64,000 nt of DNA from Tolypocladium sp. Sup5 PDA-1 (taxonomy: Eukaryota; Ascomycota; Sordariomycetes; Hypocreales; Ophiocordycipitaceae): the NCBI GenBank assembly GCA_000750105.3, contig JPHH03000015.1:186001-250000 (forward strand). The letters run 5' to 3'. The translations under genes were made by a program, and so were the position numbers. The notes below the pieces were generated by a model. It was not told the origin of the DNA. It made no database searches and worked only from the letters and a program-made list of their open reading frames with translations. Every line of letters begins with the position of its first letter. Positions within the stretch are counted from its first letter, which is position 1. This document shows positions 30,625-43,126 of this stretch, piece by piece.

Positions 30625-33600
30625 GGTGGGTGAAACGAAAGATGCTTGCTTCCTGGTGAGTCTTCAAGCGAAAGTTGATCTGACGTCACGCAGCGGCAGC
30701 GAGGGCAATGAGTACTTGGAAACGAAGGTGGCCACTGGGCTGCTGCAAGGACGGCCACGTTGCTGGCAAGCTGGCTGGGGAGGAGAGGAGGATGGATCTG
30801 ATAATCGAGAGACAAGAGGACACAGAGCTCGGGACCTGGGAGGTTGGCCCTGGACTTATACCCGCGTGCTACTGCAGGGCAGCGAAAGACGGTGGACTTT
30901 TACGCGGAAGCCTCCAGCCGTCCAACCGTCTCCGTCTCGATACCGTGCATGAGTATCATGTGTTTGTGATAGCCAGTCCTGGCGCATGCAGGAGACGGTG
31001 CAACAGTCCTTAGCCCGGCCGGTTTAAACGGCCGCGAGATACAGGATGCTCGCCGAAAAGACAATTATTAAAAAAAAAAGTTTGTCTTGTTTAATTTGTG
31101 CTCGCGGGAGAAGCATTCATCTTGATCGCTTGAATCATAGTTCACTTGAACTGCCCGATGCCCTGGGGAGGATACTCGTCGACAGGAGCTCAGGTCCGGA
31201 AGCGGGCCTGGTCCTCCAGCGGTTGGGAGGACAGCAGCTACCGGATAGAGTTCGTGTTCCCAACCGCGCGCTCCCTTGGGTACGATCATCCTGGTTGCGC
31301 TGCGCTTGGGAAAGCCTCGGTGGTTGGCAATGCCCAACCTACCAACTCGTACGTTGGTCGACGTGAAATCAAGGTCCACTTGTCCGATCACAGGCGTCCG
31401 CCGGCTTGGCGCCGCTTCCGGGAGACAATCCACTCGACCACGGGGTGTAGCACGGCGGGATAAAAAAAAAAAGGGCATGCAGCTGTTGATGTGCTGGATC
31501 GACCATATCATCCCGGAGAAGGCGTTCAGCTAGCCAGCTTGGTATGATAGTGGCTTGCTTCGAGACGGCTCCGAATATCCTCCAGGGGGCTGGGCTGCCG
31601 TGCCCATCACGTTTCGCGGCATGATAAGGCAGCCTTGGTTTCCATGCCGACCTGGTATAGCTTTTGAGTTTTGCAGATGCGTTGCCGTGATACTCCTGAC
31701 CCGTGTCCGCGCCGAGCCGGTAGCTAGCCGAGCTCCGCCCACGCACAACAACGTGGCCAACCACCGAACCGTAGCAAGACCAATCATGTGGCAGGCAGAA
31801 TAGATTGTACTTCTTACTCAGAACCGTATGCGGTGTATCGTGGAGCCCGTGAAGCAGTCGAGGTGAAGGCGGCAGAGTGTCGTACGAGCCCCGCCGTTCT
31901 CCCTGCCCTTCTGGCCGCATGCGATTGGGAAGGCAAAGCACACCTCGAAGCTGTTCGTCCTGTTAATGCGGACGAAATGCATGTCAGAAGGGCCAATACG
32001 GAGTACACCAGACATCCATGCAAGCCGTCCCGTTTGCCACTCTCGTGTTGGTGGCTGGCTGGGCAACCGAGATGTTGACCATCGTAACTCGCCACCCGCC
32101 AAGCCATCAAAAACATCACCGTTGGTAGTCTGTACCTTGATTCTTGCAATGATGTGCTGCAGGAATCATGTAAACAAGGGCAACGGCAGCACTCCGCTTC
32201 CGCGTGAGGGGTATGAAGTACTCCTGCACACATCATCCACTTTGCAAGCCGTGGTTGAGCAAGCATCGTGCTCGAGAGGCAGACCAACATCCACGTACCT
32301 CGTAGCGTTCAACAGGTGTGGCCCATGCAACCAGGCGACGCGCAGGTTTGCATACGACCATTTTCGTCCCACTGCCTCCTGCTCGCTGTAGTCAACCTCG
32401 TATTTATTTTGCCTTGCAATCACGTTTGCAAGCCTTCGTGTAACCAGCAGCTGCAGCTCGACGCCCCTCCCGCTCGCTGACATCACTGCCGAACCACGGG
32501 AGGCGCATCATGCAGTTGTTGATCAGAGAGCTGAAAGAGCTCCTCGGTGGCCGTTTGTCGTCAGAACGCCACTGCAACATTCCCCTCGCGAATCAAGGGG
32601 ACCACGTAGCTGGCATTATTGATGGCACGGCTCAATACCTGCCTGTAATTCACCGTTGACGCATGACAATCAGCATACAACAAATAGCGTTCCGGAACAA
32701 GGATTTGATACCTTCTGCGGTAGATAATTCGTGGCTGCACGCACGGCATCGCATCAAGATCCAAAGGGGGAGTGCCCAACACATCGGTTACTTCGGCAAG
32801 GTATACCCATGTAGCCTTGGTCGTTGGAATCGTCGTCGAAGAACATGTGCCTGCCCTCGGGCATTGCAAGGGAATAGATGCTCCAACTCCCCCTTGGTAA
32901 GTGCACCTAGTATGAGCTCATCGGCACTTTATATGGACATTGTCCGCCTTGATATCTGTATGTCCCCATGTCGGCATCTGGCGCACGGCAGGGCGGATGG
33001 CGGGTGGCACGCATATGCATGGACGGGCCAACAAGTACCGCAGGCCATCTGTCCAGGCGCCTCTGTAAAGCGTCATGAGGGGTTCCAGGAATGCAGGCAT
33101 CTTCAGCCATGCATGCCGCATTGGCCGCTGGACACCGCACTGGTTCTCACTGCCGAGTCATCGAAGTGTGTGCGCATTGGGCACTCGCAACATGACAGTA
33201 GCTGAGCAAGCTGAGGTTCGAAGTTTTCGCGCGACATGTCTTCTCGACAACTGGAAACTCGCCACAATTCACTCACTGGCCATGTGAGTAGATGCTGAGC
33301 GCGACGTGCGTCCGTTTCCTGGTACATGTGAACCCGCTGTACCGCCAGGCACAGATACGCACCAGAGGCACTGCAGATTGTGTGCGAGACACGCCGTAGA
33401 CGTCGTACCATATCCCGGAGCTCCAACACTTTGTACTGCCGATGTTGCCTGGCGATGCAGTTCTGCCTTGAACTTGCTGAACGCATCTTGCTCGAGCACT
33501 GGATGCCTAACGACCGAAGTCGTAATGGCACACCACGGGGGATTTCGGATCGGCGGATCGGTCTCCCGACACTCCTCAGTATCGATGTCACGCAAGCCGG

Positions 33601-34558
33601 CAATAACGAAGATGCAGTAGAGATGGTCCCGTTCACGAAATATACGAGGGAGCTTCAGCGTTCCGGCCCAGGTACCTAGAGTAGGAGCTCGCGTCACCGG
33701 GGCACAGCCTGTGGCAGAGAGATCGGCGTCGTCCCCAACGCATCCAGCGCTGCCACTGGCGCTATAGCTGCAGCATGGCAACAATGAAGAGAGAGGTGTT
33801 TCAGAGGCATTCCGACAGCACCGGGTGCCAGCCCCGTCCAGAACATCATCCAGCCGCCGAGTCCCTCCGGTCGTGCCACAGCTCTATCCAGCCCTCGCGC
33901 GTCTGTCGTCAAGATACTTCTTGAGCCGCAGGTTTGCGAGCCGGAGCTTGGGAGGCTGGTGCCGGGTAGAGGGTATCACGGCCCGGGAGTCGGCTGTGAA
34001 TCTTGGAGCGCGGCCATGGTACCGATGGTCTTTGCGACTTGAAGGACGTGATCCATCCATTGAGGGAGGACAAAGTTGGTAACGCACGGCGAGCAGCGTC
34101 GAGAGATTCGTTGGATCCAAGCAGTGGGCAAGCGGGAAATCATCGCGTACCGGTGACGTAGTGTCTTGAGTCTCGAGCGGTCCAGTGGTGAAGGTTGCAA
34201 GTCGAGGGGTTCATTGGGAGAAGACGTGTCCCGTCAATTGTGCCGTGAGTTGAGGTTCATTTAGGTAGGTGGGGCTCCCCCGGGGTCCCGCCTCCTAAAG
34301 TAAGTCGTATTATTAGTAGCCCAATCCTCCGGTACCTCCTCTCCCAAACAGGCAATCGTCATTCACCACATAATTTGAGAATGTCGATGCCTCCAACTGC
34401 GAAGGCCTCATCCACGCCAAGGGCGGCGGGCTGCCGTTCAACGCCGCCAGCAGCATGAACTTCGCCCAGCGCCTAGCAATCTTCTCGTCTGCGTCAAGCT
34501 CACGGTCAAAAGAACAAATGTGTATTCATGACTTCGTAAGTTATCATCACTTCGCCCG
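30625..34558. other. Gene-poor region, 3.9 kb, with relics
   Basis: No intact gene is visible. A11-type runs occur near 31068 and 31460. The stretch 32690-33480 holds a decayed kinase on the minus strand (separate entry). The remaining open frames (up to about 190 codons) overlap on both strands and show no family pattern. The mild GC drop and scattered stops suit decayed DNA. Confidence 0.55.
32690..33480 (-). pseudogene. Decayed protein kinase relic (fungal SRPK-like)
   Basis: Reading the minus strand in three frames gives ordered kinase pieces: an N-lobe start HRQYKVLEL followed by a glycine loop GYGTTSTACLAHN; HVALSIYSHGQ, like the VAIK-lysine strand; FLEPLMTLYRGA; the catalytic loop HTDIKADNVHIK; DELILGALTKGELEH; GRHMFFDDDSNDQGYM; and finally AEVTDVLGTPPLDL, like the C-lobe. 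Order and spacing follow the family, but frameshifts and stops separate the pieces and no continuous frame remains. The DFG segment and much of the middle of the C-lobe appear lost. HTDIKADN and the last motif are typical of fungal SRPK-type Ser/Thr kinases. I infer a non-functional relic; the boundaries are approximate. Confidence 0.5.
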
Positions 34559-36390
34559 CTAAGCCCTCGCAAACGCCTGCGACGCATCCATAAACAAGCT
34601 AGCAACAAGCAGCATCCCGTTGAAAATCGCCATCATGTAAAACGGCGCGCCGTTGGACAGTTTATCAAACAAAGCACCTCCCAGTTTCGTGAGAATCAGA
34701 ATCGCCGCGCCGCCGCACAGTGAGTACACTCCTGCGATAGATCCCTTCAATCGCACTCGAGACACCGAGTCCTCCTCGGTGGAGATGCGGATGAGCGGCT
34801 CGGACTCCGCGGACTCGTCCTCGTCCGGAGCAATAGACGGCTCGCGCCGCACTAAGTGCGGCAGCTCAACTGCCAGGACACCCTGGCCAAGGGATCCCAG
34901 ACTGCAGACAATGGCTCCAATTTGGCTGATGCCAATGAGAGCAACCACCAAGAAAATGACGGGGTTGCCGCCCCGTCCATCCACGTTCTTGAACTCGGGG
35001 CTTGCGAGCTGTGGGAGAATGAGGTATCCAATCATGCCAAAGACGGTCGCAACGACGACGGGATAGTTGACCCGTCCAGTGCGCCCGGAAAGATACCCAA
35101 AGAGAGGAGCGCATATCAAGCCCAAGAGCTGTGCGACTCCAGTCAAAATCGATGATAGAACGTAAGCCGCTCGGCATTCCTTCTTCAGCTCGGGTGAAGG
35201 GTCATTCGGCGAGCCTTGACAGTAGCCATTGCTGATGAAATATGTGTTGATGTAAAGGGGGATGAAAAGGGATATGGCTACCGTAGAAGCCCTCGCGACA
35301 AAGCCGCCGAGATAGCCGAGCGCAATCCTGTAGTCGGTGAATCCCAATAGGACAGAGTCCTTCATGAGATGGAGGTAGGGGACCACCTTCTGCCTAGTGT
35401 CAGCCAGTCCAAAGCCAAGGCGCAGTTTCTCCAAAGCTCACCTGTCTCTGCGCTCCGTCCTCATCGTCCGTCCCAAGCCTCTCGAAAGCATCGCGTCGGT
35501 CTCTGAAAGCGAAGAGTACTTTCCAACCTTTGCCGTCTTCGCCTTTCAGGTTACGTAGCCCGATAAAAACAAACACGGCGACAACCAGTGACACGGCGCC
35601 CACAACGTAGAAGCTGTACGAGACGGCCTGGCCAGGAGTTACGCCGTCAATCTCGCCGAATCTCGCTGGCAGAGGCAAGAACAGGGACAACGCCACAAGG
35701 GCACCGCATCCCGTAAACAATCCTACATATCCAGCCAGTGCAGATGGCTTGCCGGAGGTGGCTGCCGAGTTCGGGTTGACTCGCTCATTCGACAAGGTTC
35801 GGGTATATCGCTCCGGCGTGATGGTGACCTCGGACTCAACCGAGAAGGCGGCGCTCAGTCGTGCGTTAGGCTTCGCTCTCGGAAGTCCAGGGGTTCTCGC
35901 AAGTCCGTCTGCGTCATCGGTCAACGAGGGGAGTATCGCCGTAACCATGGTGGCCCTAGATTCGTCAGCCCTCGGCTCCGCGCATATCTCCGAGTCTCCC
36001 AACTTACGCCGCCGAAGCTCCCACCGCGAAGAAGATGCGCGCCAGCAGCAGCTGAGGATAGACATTCTTCGCCTGGACGAAAACCGCCAGCGCGATGCCT
36101 ATGATCGCGTAGCCGATGACCGCTACCCATCGCACTCCCAACCGGTCGGATACAAGACCCCATGTCGGACACGCCACCAGGGCGACGAGCTCGTCGGCGA
36201 AGCCCAGCGTGCCGACGACATCGCCCACGTTCTTCTTCTGGCCGATCAGGTCGGTTATGACAAACGAGACAGAGCTGTTCAGGAAGACGAGGAACGAGAT
36301 GGAGAAGAGCGAGATGCCGAGCAGATACGTCACTGCCTGCACCGTCGTCGTCGAGGGCGAGAATGGCAGGAATCGCGATATTGATGGCAT
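34559..36390 (-). CDS. Major facilitator superfamily transporter
   Basis: Three exons on the minus strand, 36008-36390, 35442-35955 and 34559-35389, give 575 aa. The introns are both 52 nt, with GTAAGT and GTGAGC donors and GCTGAC branches. About twelve hydrophobic segments are visible. The first four lie in exon 1 with the MFS loop motif GLVSDRLGVRW between helices 2 and 3. A cytosolic loop in exon 2 (VNPNSAATSGKP and surrounding Ser/Arg-rich sequence) and the central loop RDRRDAFERLGTDDEDG separate the halves; the second half carries GYLSGRTGRVNYP, the matching loop of the C-terminal bundle, and an acidic loop EDESAESEPLIR. A conserved Cys-containing extracellular loop (NGYCQGSP...KKECRAAY) is present. 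The substrate is not evident, and the neighbours give no clue. Confidence 0.9.
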
Positions 36391-36988
36391 TGTGTCGGCG
36401 ATGAATGACCTCTCGGAGCGAGGTGATGACCAGAATCACATCGCGAGGGGGGGAAGTTGAGGGGGCAGTTGTCTAGTTTAAGGGTGAGATACACTTTGGA
36501 GGGAGACGCGCGCACGAATGTTGATGCGCAAGGGCCGCGGCGCAATTACATAAGCCCGGGTAGGTTGTGAGCCGAACCTTGATGTCATTTCCCTGGCCCG
36601 GGATGCCATGAGTGGTGCCGTTAGCATCAAATAGACGCACTGACTACATTTTCGGATCCACGGTTACGCGGAATTGGGTTTTTTTCTTTCAAAGCTTGAA
36701 TACGATGTTGCTTCACAATCATGTCGTGGCTGCGAGCTGACCATGCACAGCGAGCTAGCTCAGCTCCCCAAGCGACTAACACCCGCTTCACTCACCGACC
36801 TGTGAACGAGCTTACGAGATGCCGACGTCAATCATGTATCATCCGTATTGACCGAATATCTCTCTTACACTGTCCCTTGCACCAGTAAGTTAAGCCTTTA
36901 CGCCATTTTCCTCACTTTCCATAACTCCCATGGCTCCCATAGCTCCCATGTCACTCTATACTGCGATGGTCCGTGACGGACTCGCTCC
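36391..36988. other. Intergenic region, MFS promoter and Arp8 3' end
   Basis: A stretch of 598 bp between two minus-strand genes. It includes the MFS promoter, a G7 run near 36450 and TGGCTCCCATAGCTCCCATG-like near-repeats at 36928-36950. No gene is visible. Confidence 0.5.
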
Positions 36989-39367
36989 CTACCATGCCCA
37001 CAGCACCTTGTGATGAAGCGTCCGCGCCCCCAGCCGCTCGAACTCAAAGGGCGTGATCCATGAGTCGTTTGTCGACAGCTTCGCAAATACGCTGGCGCCC
37101 TTCCAAGCTACGACTTGCTCGTCCATATCCCTGGCACTTCTGCTGACCAAGATCCTGTCAGTTAGGTCCGGACGCCGCGCCTTCAGCTTCTCCTCCAGCA
37201 CCACGGTGAATTGCGGGATCTTAGAGCCACCGCCAACAACCATGATGCTCCCGAGCAGGTCGCGCAGCTTCTTGTCGTCGCTCTTAGCGGCGTTCTGGAT
37301 ACTGGTAAGGATAGCAATGTCGAGAGGCACCATCGGAAGGACAGAGTCTCTTTCTTGCGCTATTGAAAGGGCGCTTCGCTCTGGGGTTTCGACGAACATT
37401 CCCGGAGGAAGCTGAGAGGCCTGGGAAATTTGTCCGGGTACGGGGGTGCCTGCAGCACGAGTTCCGTTCGGAGCGGGACTGTCGCCATTGATACCGTCTC
37501 TGCCGGATCCGAAGACGAAAGGTGCGGGAACGGGTGTGCCACTTCCTTCTGGCGCCGGGGATCCAGCGTGAGACTCTGCTGGCGTGCCATTGACACCCTC
37601 GCCTCTGCCGAGGAAGTTGAACGGCTGCGACTTCTCCTTGCTTGGTGTTGAAACTTCCTGCTGCAATTGCGACGCTCCGTTGGTGTTGGTGTTGGTGCTG
37701 GCGCTCGACGTGATGGACGGCTTCACCAGCGCCAATATCGCAAGCTGGGCCGCAGAGGATGGGTCGTCGGGAATTTCCACGTCATAGGCGTTGTATGACC
37801 GTTCAACCAACTTCCGCCGCCCTCGCAACTTGACACTATTGTCGAAGATTGATGGGTCGAACACCCCCATTGCGGAGAGAATAACCTCGTCATACGTCTT
37901 GAATGCGTACTTCCGAGTAGGTTGGTTGGGCGCCCGAACGTGAAACTGGTAGAGCTGGACCGAAATGTCGGCTTGAGACATGGTGCAGTGCTTGGTCTTG
38001 AGCTCCTCGGCCAAGAGGAAGTCGTATCGCCTCTGCAGGTTGATGTCCTGGTATGGGAAGTTGTCGTAAAGCATCATCTTGATAAACGTCTCCGTGATGT
38101 CGTAGCCCCCGTACTTGAGATTCACCCTCGAGTCTTCGATGCAGAGACCATCTTCGACGCAGGTAACTGACGTCTTTTGCGCTCCCACATCGACGACGCA
38201 AGCTTGAGTGTATCCGGCACCGAACGTCGCGGCCATGCTCTCCTGGACGAAGCATACTTTGCTAAACTCGAACCAAGTCATGCACGACCGCAACACCTGC
38301 TCGACGTACCGCTTGTCGTACAGATCCGGGATGACAAACACGCAGCTGTACTGCTGCCATTCACTATTCGTCTTCAAGCCCAGTTCTTCACGGAGCGCTT
38401 TGTCCAGCAGGGTCTCGAGGTCGTCGTAGAGATGCTCCTGGCTCGAGTAGTCGTCCTCATTCCACCATCCATTGCGCATTGGCCACCACAGCTTGAATTT
38501 GGGGTCCGAATCGTCGGGCACGCGCAATGCGTCGTTGCCAATGAAGCACGATGCGAGAGACTCCGGGTCCTCGAGGGTTTGGATATCCGTCCACTCAATC
38601 TCGAGGGGGTCGTTGTGTTTCTGGATTATTTCGGGCTCCGTTCGACGGTTAAATGTCTGGACCAGCTCCTTGGAGTTTGGTAGCACCTTCCGCTTGTTGG
38701 CGCGCATCTCGGTCTTGAGCTCACTGCACATCTTCTGGTACTTCTTAGACCACTCCTCCCCGTATTGCTGGTCGGTGGTCTTGGCCTCAAACTGCCGCCG
38801 GGGGAGCGATTCGTACATTTCAGATTCGGTCTGGGGAAACTTTGTCGCGAGAGTCGTGGGGATGGTCTTGGGGAGGGCGTCGCCGGCGAAGCCTATCCGC
38901 AGATTCTGGCTGCCGGGATGGATCACAATTATCCTAGAAGGATCCACGCCGCCAGATGGCGTCGCAGCGCCGTCCTCCTCTGCGAGATCCGGTATCGGAA
39001 GCGGCAGCTCGCCATTGGCGGGCTTTGAAAGGAAACGGTCGCGATCTCGCGCGCTTTGGACGAGTCGGTCGCGCGTTGCGTCGCTCTGGAGTCGGAGAGC
39101 AAGGACCTGGTCATCGCGCTTCATATAATCGCTGGCTTGCGCATTAGTCGAGCCTCGAGAGACGTGCCACCTGGAAACTCACGTGTAGTAGTTCTTCTGG
39201 TTGATGGGCGTCACGTCAGGCCAATTCGTCAGCCTCATGCCATTGTCGGTCCTCTCCAGCCCTGGGCAGCGATACCGTCAGCACAACACTATGATGGGAT
39301 GGTGATCTGGGGTTGAGATGGGCATACCCTCTCGGAGGAGGACCCTCTCCGACACCTTGCCGACCAT
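36989..39367 (-). CDS. arp8: Actin-related protein 8 (Arp8), INO80 complex subunit
   Basis: Three exons on the minus strand, 39328-39367, 39183-39261 and 36989-39131, give 753 aa. The two 5' exons supply MVGKVSERVLLREG and LERTDNGMRLTNWPDVTPINQKNYYT, continuing into DYMKRDDQVLALRL. Actin-fold signatures follow: IIVIHPGSQNLRIGFAGDALP (phosphate 1), the Arp8-type insert with EEWSKKYQKMCSELK, CVFVIPDLYDKRYVEQVL, ACVVDVGAQKTSVTCVEDG (phosphate 2) and GSIMVVGGGSKIPQFTVVLEEKL near the end. A low-complexity insert (Ser, Pro, Gly, Asn; about residues 500-610) splits the C-terminal half, as in fungal homologues. Arp8 with Arp4 and actin forms the module that lets INO80 sense linker DNA and slide nucleosomes in the nucleus. 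A gene model lacking the 5' exons would start falsely at MKRDDQ. Confidence 0.95.
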
Positions 39368-40136
39368 TGTGAGATGCTTGCCGCCGCTGTAGGAGTCAGT
39401 CTGGCCAGCTACCGTGTCGCGAGGGAGTTGTTGAAGGTAAAGTTGCCGTGCCCGGCTTGATCCCTGCATGGCCCGGGAATTTCCCGAGGTGATGCTCTGG
39501 CTCCATCGCCAGGACCTGCGGGTCGGCGTTACGGCTCCACTATAATCCGCCCACCTTCCACATTGCCAATCAGACTTCACGGCAATGGCCGTCATCTCAA
39601 CAAAGCATCGTTGGGCACTGCCGCTTGTCTTGGACTCCTTTTACACTACTTCGTAATACACAGATGATACCCCGAATGGCAGCAGCGAATTTACATGATG
39701 GTGACCCCTATGTGTCGATGATAGACCCGAGGAGAACACCCAGCGTCATTACCGGGATATGTAATATCCTCTTATGAGAGTTCCACTGTCTCATCAAGAA
39801 TGAAGGCTGAGAAGCTCTCCCTGCAGCCGGTACGCGTCTCGAGCGAGGCGCGAGAGACAAAGTCATGTGTGTGCTTGGGCCCCGCCACCTAGCTGATGGC
39901 GGCTGGCTCCAACAATGGCTTCACCCTCCATTCTCGCCATTCATCCTCCGAGCACAGATCAATAGACGGTCTCTATTGTCACCTCTTGCAATATTCCCGA
40001 GCCCGTCAGTGCCGTTTGATGCTTGGCACCTGTCCAAGCTCACACTTCCCAGCGCCTTTTGAGGACAAATAGTGTGGCAACATTCGTCTTTACATGTCCG
40101 AATATCCCCCTTTGGCTCAAGGGATCGTGAATCTCG
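39368..40136. promoter_or_regulatory. Divergent promoter region, Arp8 / mpaB-like oxygenase
   Basis: A stretch of 769 bp between divergent start codons; AT-rich in its middle (39650-39790). No gene or strong motif is visible. Confidence 0.5.
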
Positions 40137-41757
40137 ATGCAGGCCGTCCTCGATCTCGACACGCTACATTGCGCCGCCGACGCAGCGGCTGCTGCCGTGG
40201 CCAACATCGCATCTTCAGCTCCATCGGGCTACGGTAATGGTTCGCTGAAGATGCATGAGCCCCTTTCGTTGACGGTGACGTTGGGCCTTGTCTTCGTCGC
40301 CTATGCCACTGCGTGCTCCTTCTTGCGGTTCCGACGCCTCAGCGACATACGCTCTCGATACAACTTTCCAGATCGAGCTTCTTTTTCTCGAATGACGCAT
40401 GCAGATGCCCAAGCGATTGTTTACAACGTTAGCTCTTTCGAGTTCCCTCTCTTTTACGACCTCGCGTTGCGATATGCCCTGTTCAAGGTACCGTCAATCC
40501 ACTACCGGCTTCGTCTGAACCTGTTCTAAATGAAATGGAGTTAGACCTATGCCATCGAGAATATCGCGAAACTGCTGGTTTCTGTGAGCGATCTTGCCAA
40601 GTCTAATCAAGCGCCCAAGAGGTAATACGAGAGCCAACCAGCCAACCAGCCAACCAGCCAACCAGCGGGTCCCGTATTTACAGAAAGACGTCTACATGGA
40701 TCAAACTAACACAATTGCCAGATACGAGGATACTGAAATCATCTTTGCCTGGTACACTTTCCTTCGGCGCTCTTTGCTCTGGGCGACACTCTCATGCTGA
40801 CATTGCTTAGCTTTGCGCTCTTTCCTCCAAGTTCGCCCTTGCTCCACAAGGCCGTGGCCAGGATGAACTATCTGCATGCCCCGTACATTAAGTCTAAAAG
40901 AATTCTCAACCAGGACCTGCTCTACGTCCTTTACACCGCGATGGTGGAGCCAATCAGGTTCATGCGTCTCTATGAGTGGAGGTCGCTCACCGAGATGGAG
41001 GTTGCAGCGCAAGCCACGCTCTGGAAGTACATTGGCGACATGATGGGTATTGACTATGCGGAGCAACTAGGGAAGAACGAGTGGAACGACAGTATTGAGT
41101 TCATGGAGGACGTCACCCGATGGGGTTGCAAATATGAAGACAGTTATATGCTGCCCTTGCCAGAGGTTCAACACCTCGGCACCGTCCTCGTCGACCTGCT
41201 CTTATCCGCATATCCCAAAACGATGCGGCCGCTCGGGTACCAGATGCTCTTGGTCCTCATGGGGGAGAAGATGCGATATGCTTTTGGGTATGTCTTGAAT
41301 CACCATTGCACAATCGCATCCTCTAAACCGACCTTGAATCAGCTTTGCGGAACCTGGGGTGGCCATATCGGCACTCACCTACGTCCTCCTGCTGTCGCGA
41401 CAGACATTCATTCGGTACCTCGCCTTGCCACGATTCTCTCCAATGCGATACGTCGCCGATCCAGATCCCAAGACGGGTCGGATGCACCACACTCACTACC
41501 TGAAGGAGCCGTGGTACACTCCCGCGACGCTGTGGGCTCGCTGGGGGCCCGTGGCGTGGGTCGCGAGAGCGACTGGCGGGATGCTTCCTGGCGACGGTGG
41601 TGCAGAAATGAAGCCCGAGGGTTTTCTATTCGAGGACCTTGGGCCTCGATGCAAGGTAGGTAAGGGGGTTAAGGAGACGGCACGGATTGAGGAACAGGTG
41701 AGAGTGGTAACGACTCGGACGGGGACATGCCCTTTCGCTATCCCTGCGAAGGCGTGA
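40137..41757 (+). CDS. ER-bound oxygenase, mpaB / rubber-oxygenase-like
   Basis: Five exons, 40137-40487, 40545-40621, 40722-40751 (only 30 nt), 40811-41287 and 41343-41757, give 449 aa. The phases match at every junction (LFK|TYAIEN, PKR|YEDTEIIFA, FA|FALFPP, YAF|FAEPGVA). A single membrane segment (LSLTVTLGLVFVAYATACSFL, about residues 45-65) would anchor it to the ER. The catalytic region has the DUF2236/mpaB pattern: ARMNYLHAPYIKSKRILNQD, LLYVLYTAMVEPIRFMRLYEWR, DMMGIDYAEQLGKNEW, SIEFMEDVTRWGCKYED, SAYPKTMRPLGYQMLLVLMG and EKMRYAFG. Family members are thought to bind b-type heme and cleave carbon-carbon double bonds (MpaB in mycophenolic acid, latex oxygenase); the substrate here is unknown. 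No biosynthetic neighbours are present. Confidence 0.87.
40633..40664 (+). repeat. 8-bp tandem repeat inside an intron
   Basis: Four exact copies of GCCAACCA in tandem inside intron 2 of the mpaB-like gene (40622-40721). It does not touch the donor (GTAATA) or the branch site (ACTAAC). Confidence 0.9.
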
Positions 41758-42382
41758 AAGACAGGATCACGACACATGATATTGTAAGAATTCTCAAATA
41801 TGGTAATGGGCATTGTCTGGAACATTTGGCGGGGAATATTTGGTATGGGCATGTAAAGGATTTATACGAATAACAGATGAATTGCCACGTTTACACTCTT
41901 AAGAATTGACATCAAGTTGGGGAGTGAGGGGCCGGTTATCCGTACCGTACACACAAAACGAAATGCAAACGACGATTACTTCGTACTCACAGCGCCATAG
42001 AGTTTATTGCACTCTTGCTAATTTCTCGAACTGTAAGTCTCAAGTCAATGTGACGAGTCTTGGAGAGGGAATTTCTTGCGGCATTCCATTGAAGGCAGGT
42101 GAGGCCAGTGCAGGGCAGGCAGCACAGTCACCTGACGTAACCACCAATGACGTTGCCACTTGTCGCTGCCACTTGTCGCTATGACATCTAGCCACGTTCC
42201 CCCAACCCCCTTCAACCAGCAACCACAACCTTTGCTGGAAAACCTTGACCAGAGTCACAGAGCATCATCAGGCAACATCTACACATCGCGGTACTGCTGG
42301 CGAGGCGTTCCGTGCCAAGTCGCTTCTTACAACACCATCAACAACGGCAGTTGAACTTGGGAGCCACCATCGTATCATCAAG
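41758..42382. other. Intergenic region
   Basis: A stretch of 625 bp between two plus-strand genes; nothing beyond UTR and promoter sequence. Two adjacent copies of TTGCCACTTGTCGCT-like sequence occur near 42155-42180. Confidence 0.5.
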
Positions 42383-43126
42383 ATGCCTGCCATCCCGGTT
42401 TATAGCTCCAGTCCAATCAATGCCACAAAGGCATCAGGCGTTACCCCCCACACCAAACAGTCGGAAGGATCGCGACCAAATCAGGAGACCCCAGAAACGC
42501 GTACAGCACCAGCTACGCAGCAGACGTACCCGCCAGCGAGGCCCGGAGCCGTGCCTTCACTGCCTGTGCAAACCGCCGCGCCTCAGCCATTCGCCGGTAT
42601 TCAGCCTACGCCTACGTCGAGCACCCAAACCAGCAGTCCACCCGCTCCGCAGCCAGGTGCTGTCCCTGTACCGCCAGGTGGAGCGAAGTATCTCCCACCG
42701 CCGCCAAAGGCGGGAGAGTCAGTTCAACATGCTCAGCCGCCTCAGACGACAACAGTGCCCATGCCACCACAGATGTCGTATCAGCCGCCCGTCGCTTCGC
42801 AGCCAATTCAAGGCCGCTCATCAACTGCGACGGCTGCGCCTGCGTCGCTGATGGGAGGCCCATATCCAACGTCCTTGCAGGAACAGAATCCAGACAGCTA
42901 CTCGCACCCTCCGGGGTACCAACAAAACGTCCTTGCGTCAGAGTTCAACAGCTATCAGCGGGCGGCGCACCACGCGTCAGTTGACCAGGACTCCAGGATG
43001 ATGCCTTCGTTCGGCCAGGATGGAGAGCCGGGAGTTTGGGACTCGGCCAAGAAATGGGCTGCGGCAGCCGGAGAAAGCATCGCCGCCGCGGAGAACGAAG
43101 TTTGGAAGAGGATCAACAAGGACTAG
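42383..43126 (+). CDS. Pro/Gln-rich protein with a conserved-looking C-terminal helix
   Basis: Single exon, 247 aa. I do not recognise a named family. About 190 residues are low-complexity, rich in Pro, Gln, Thr and Ala (PPPPKAGESVQ, PPQTTTVPMPPQMSY). The end is different: DGEPGVWDSAKKWAAAAGES followed by IAAAENEVWKRINKD forms a regular amphipathic helix with Trp at both ends, the likely functional part. No signal peptide or membrane segment is visible. The start ATG (AAGATGCCTGCC) was preferred to an in-frame ATG 46 codons upstream because that extension lacks the protein's Pro-rich bias. A cytosolic adaptor with short linear motifs would fit, but this is a guess. Confidence 0.7.
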   Translation: MPAIPVYSSSPINATKASGVTPHTKQSEGSRPNQETPETRTAPATQQTYPPARPGAVPSLPVQTAAPQPFAGIQPTPTSSTQTSSPPAPQPGAVPVPPGGAKYLPPPPKAGESVQHAQPPQTTTVPMPPQMSYQPPVASQPIQGRSSTATAAPASLMGGPYPTSLQEQNPDSYSHPPGYQQNVLASEFNSYQRAAHHASVDQDSRMMPSFGQDGEPGVWDSAKKWAAAAGESIAAAENEVWKRINKD

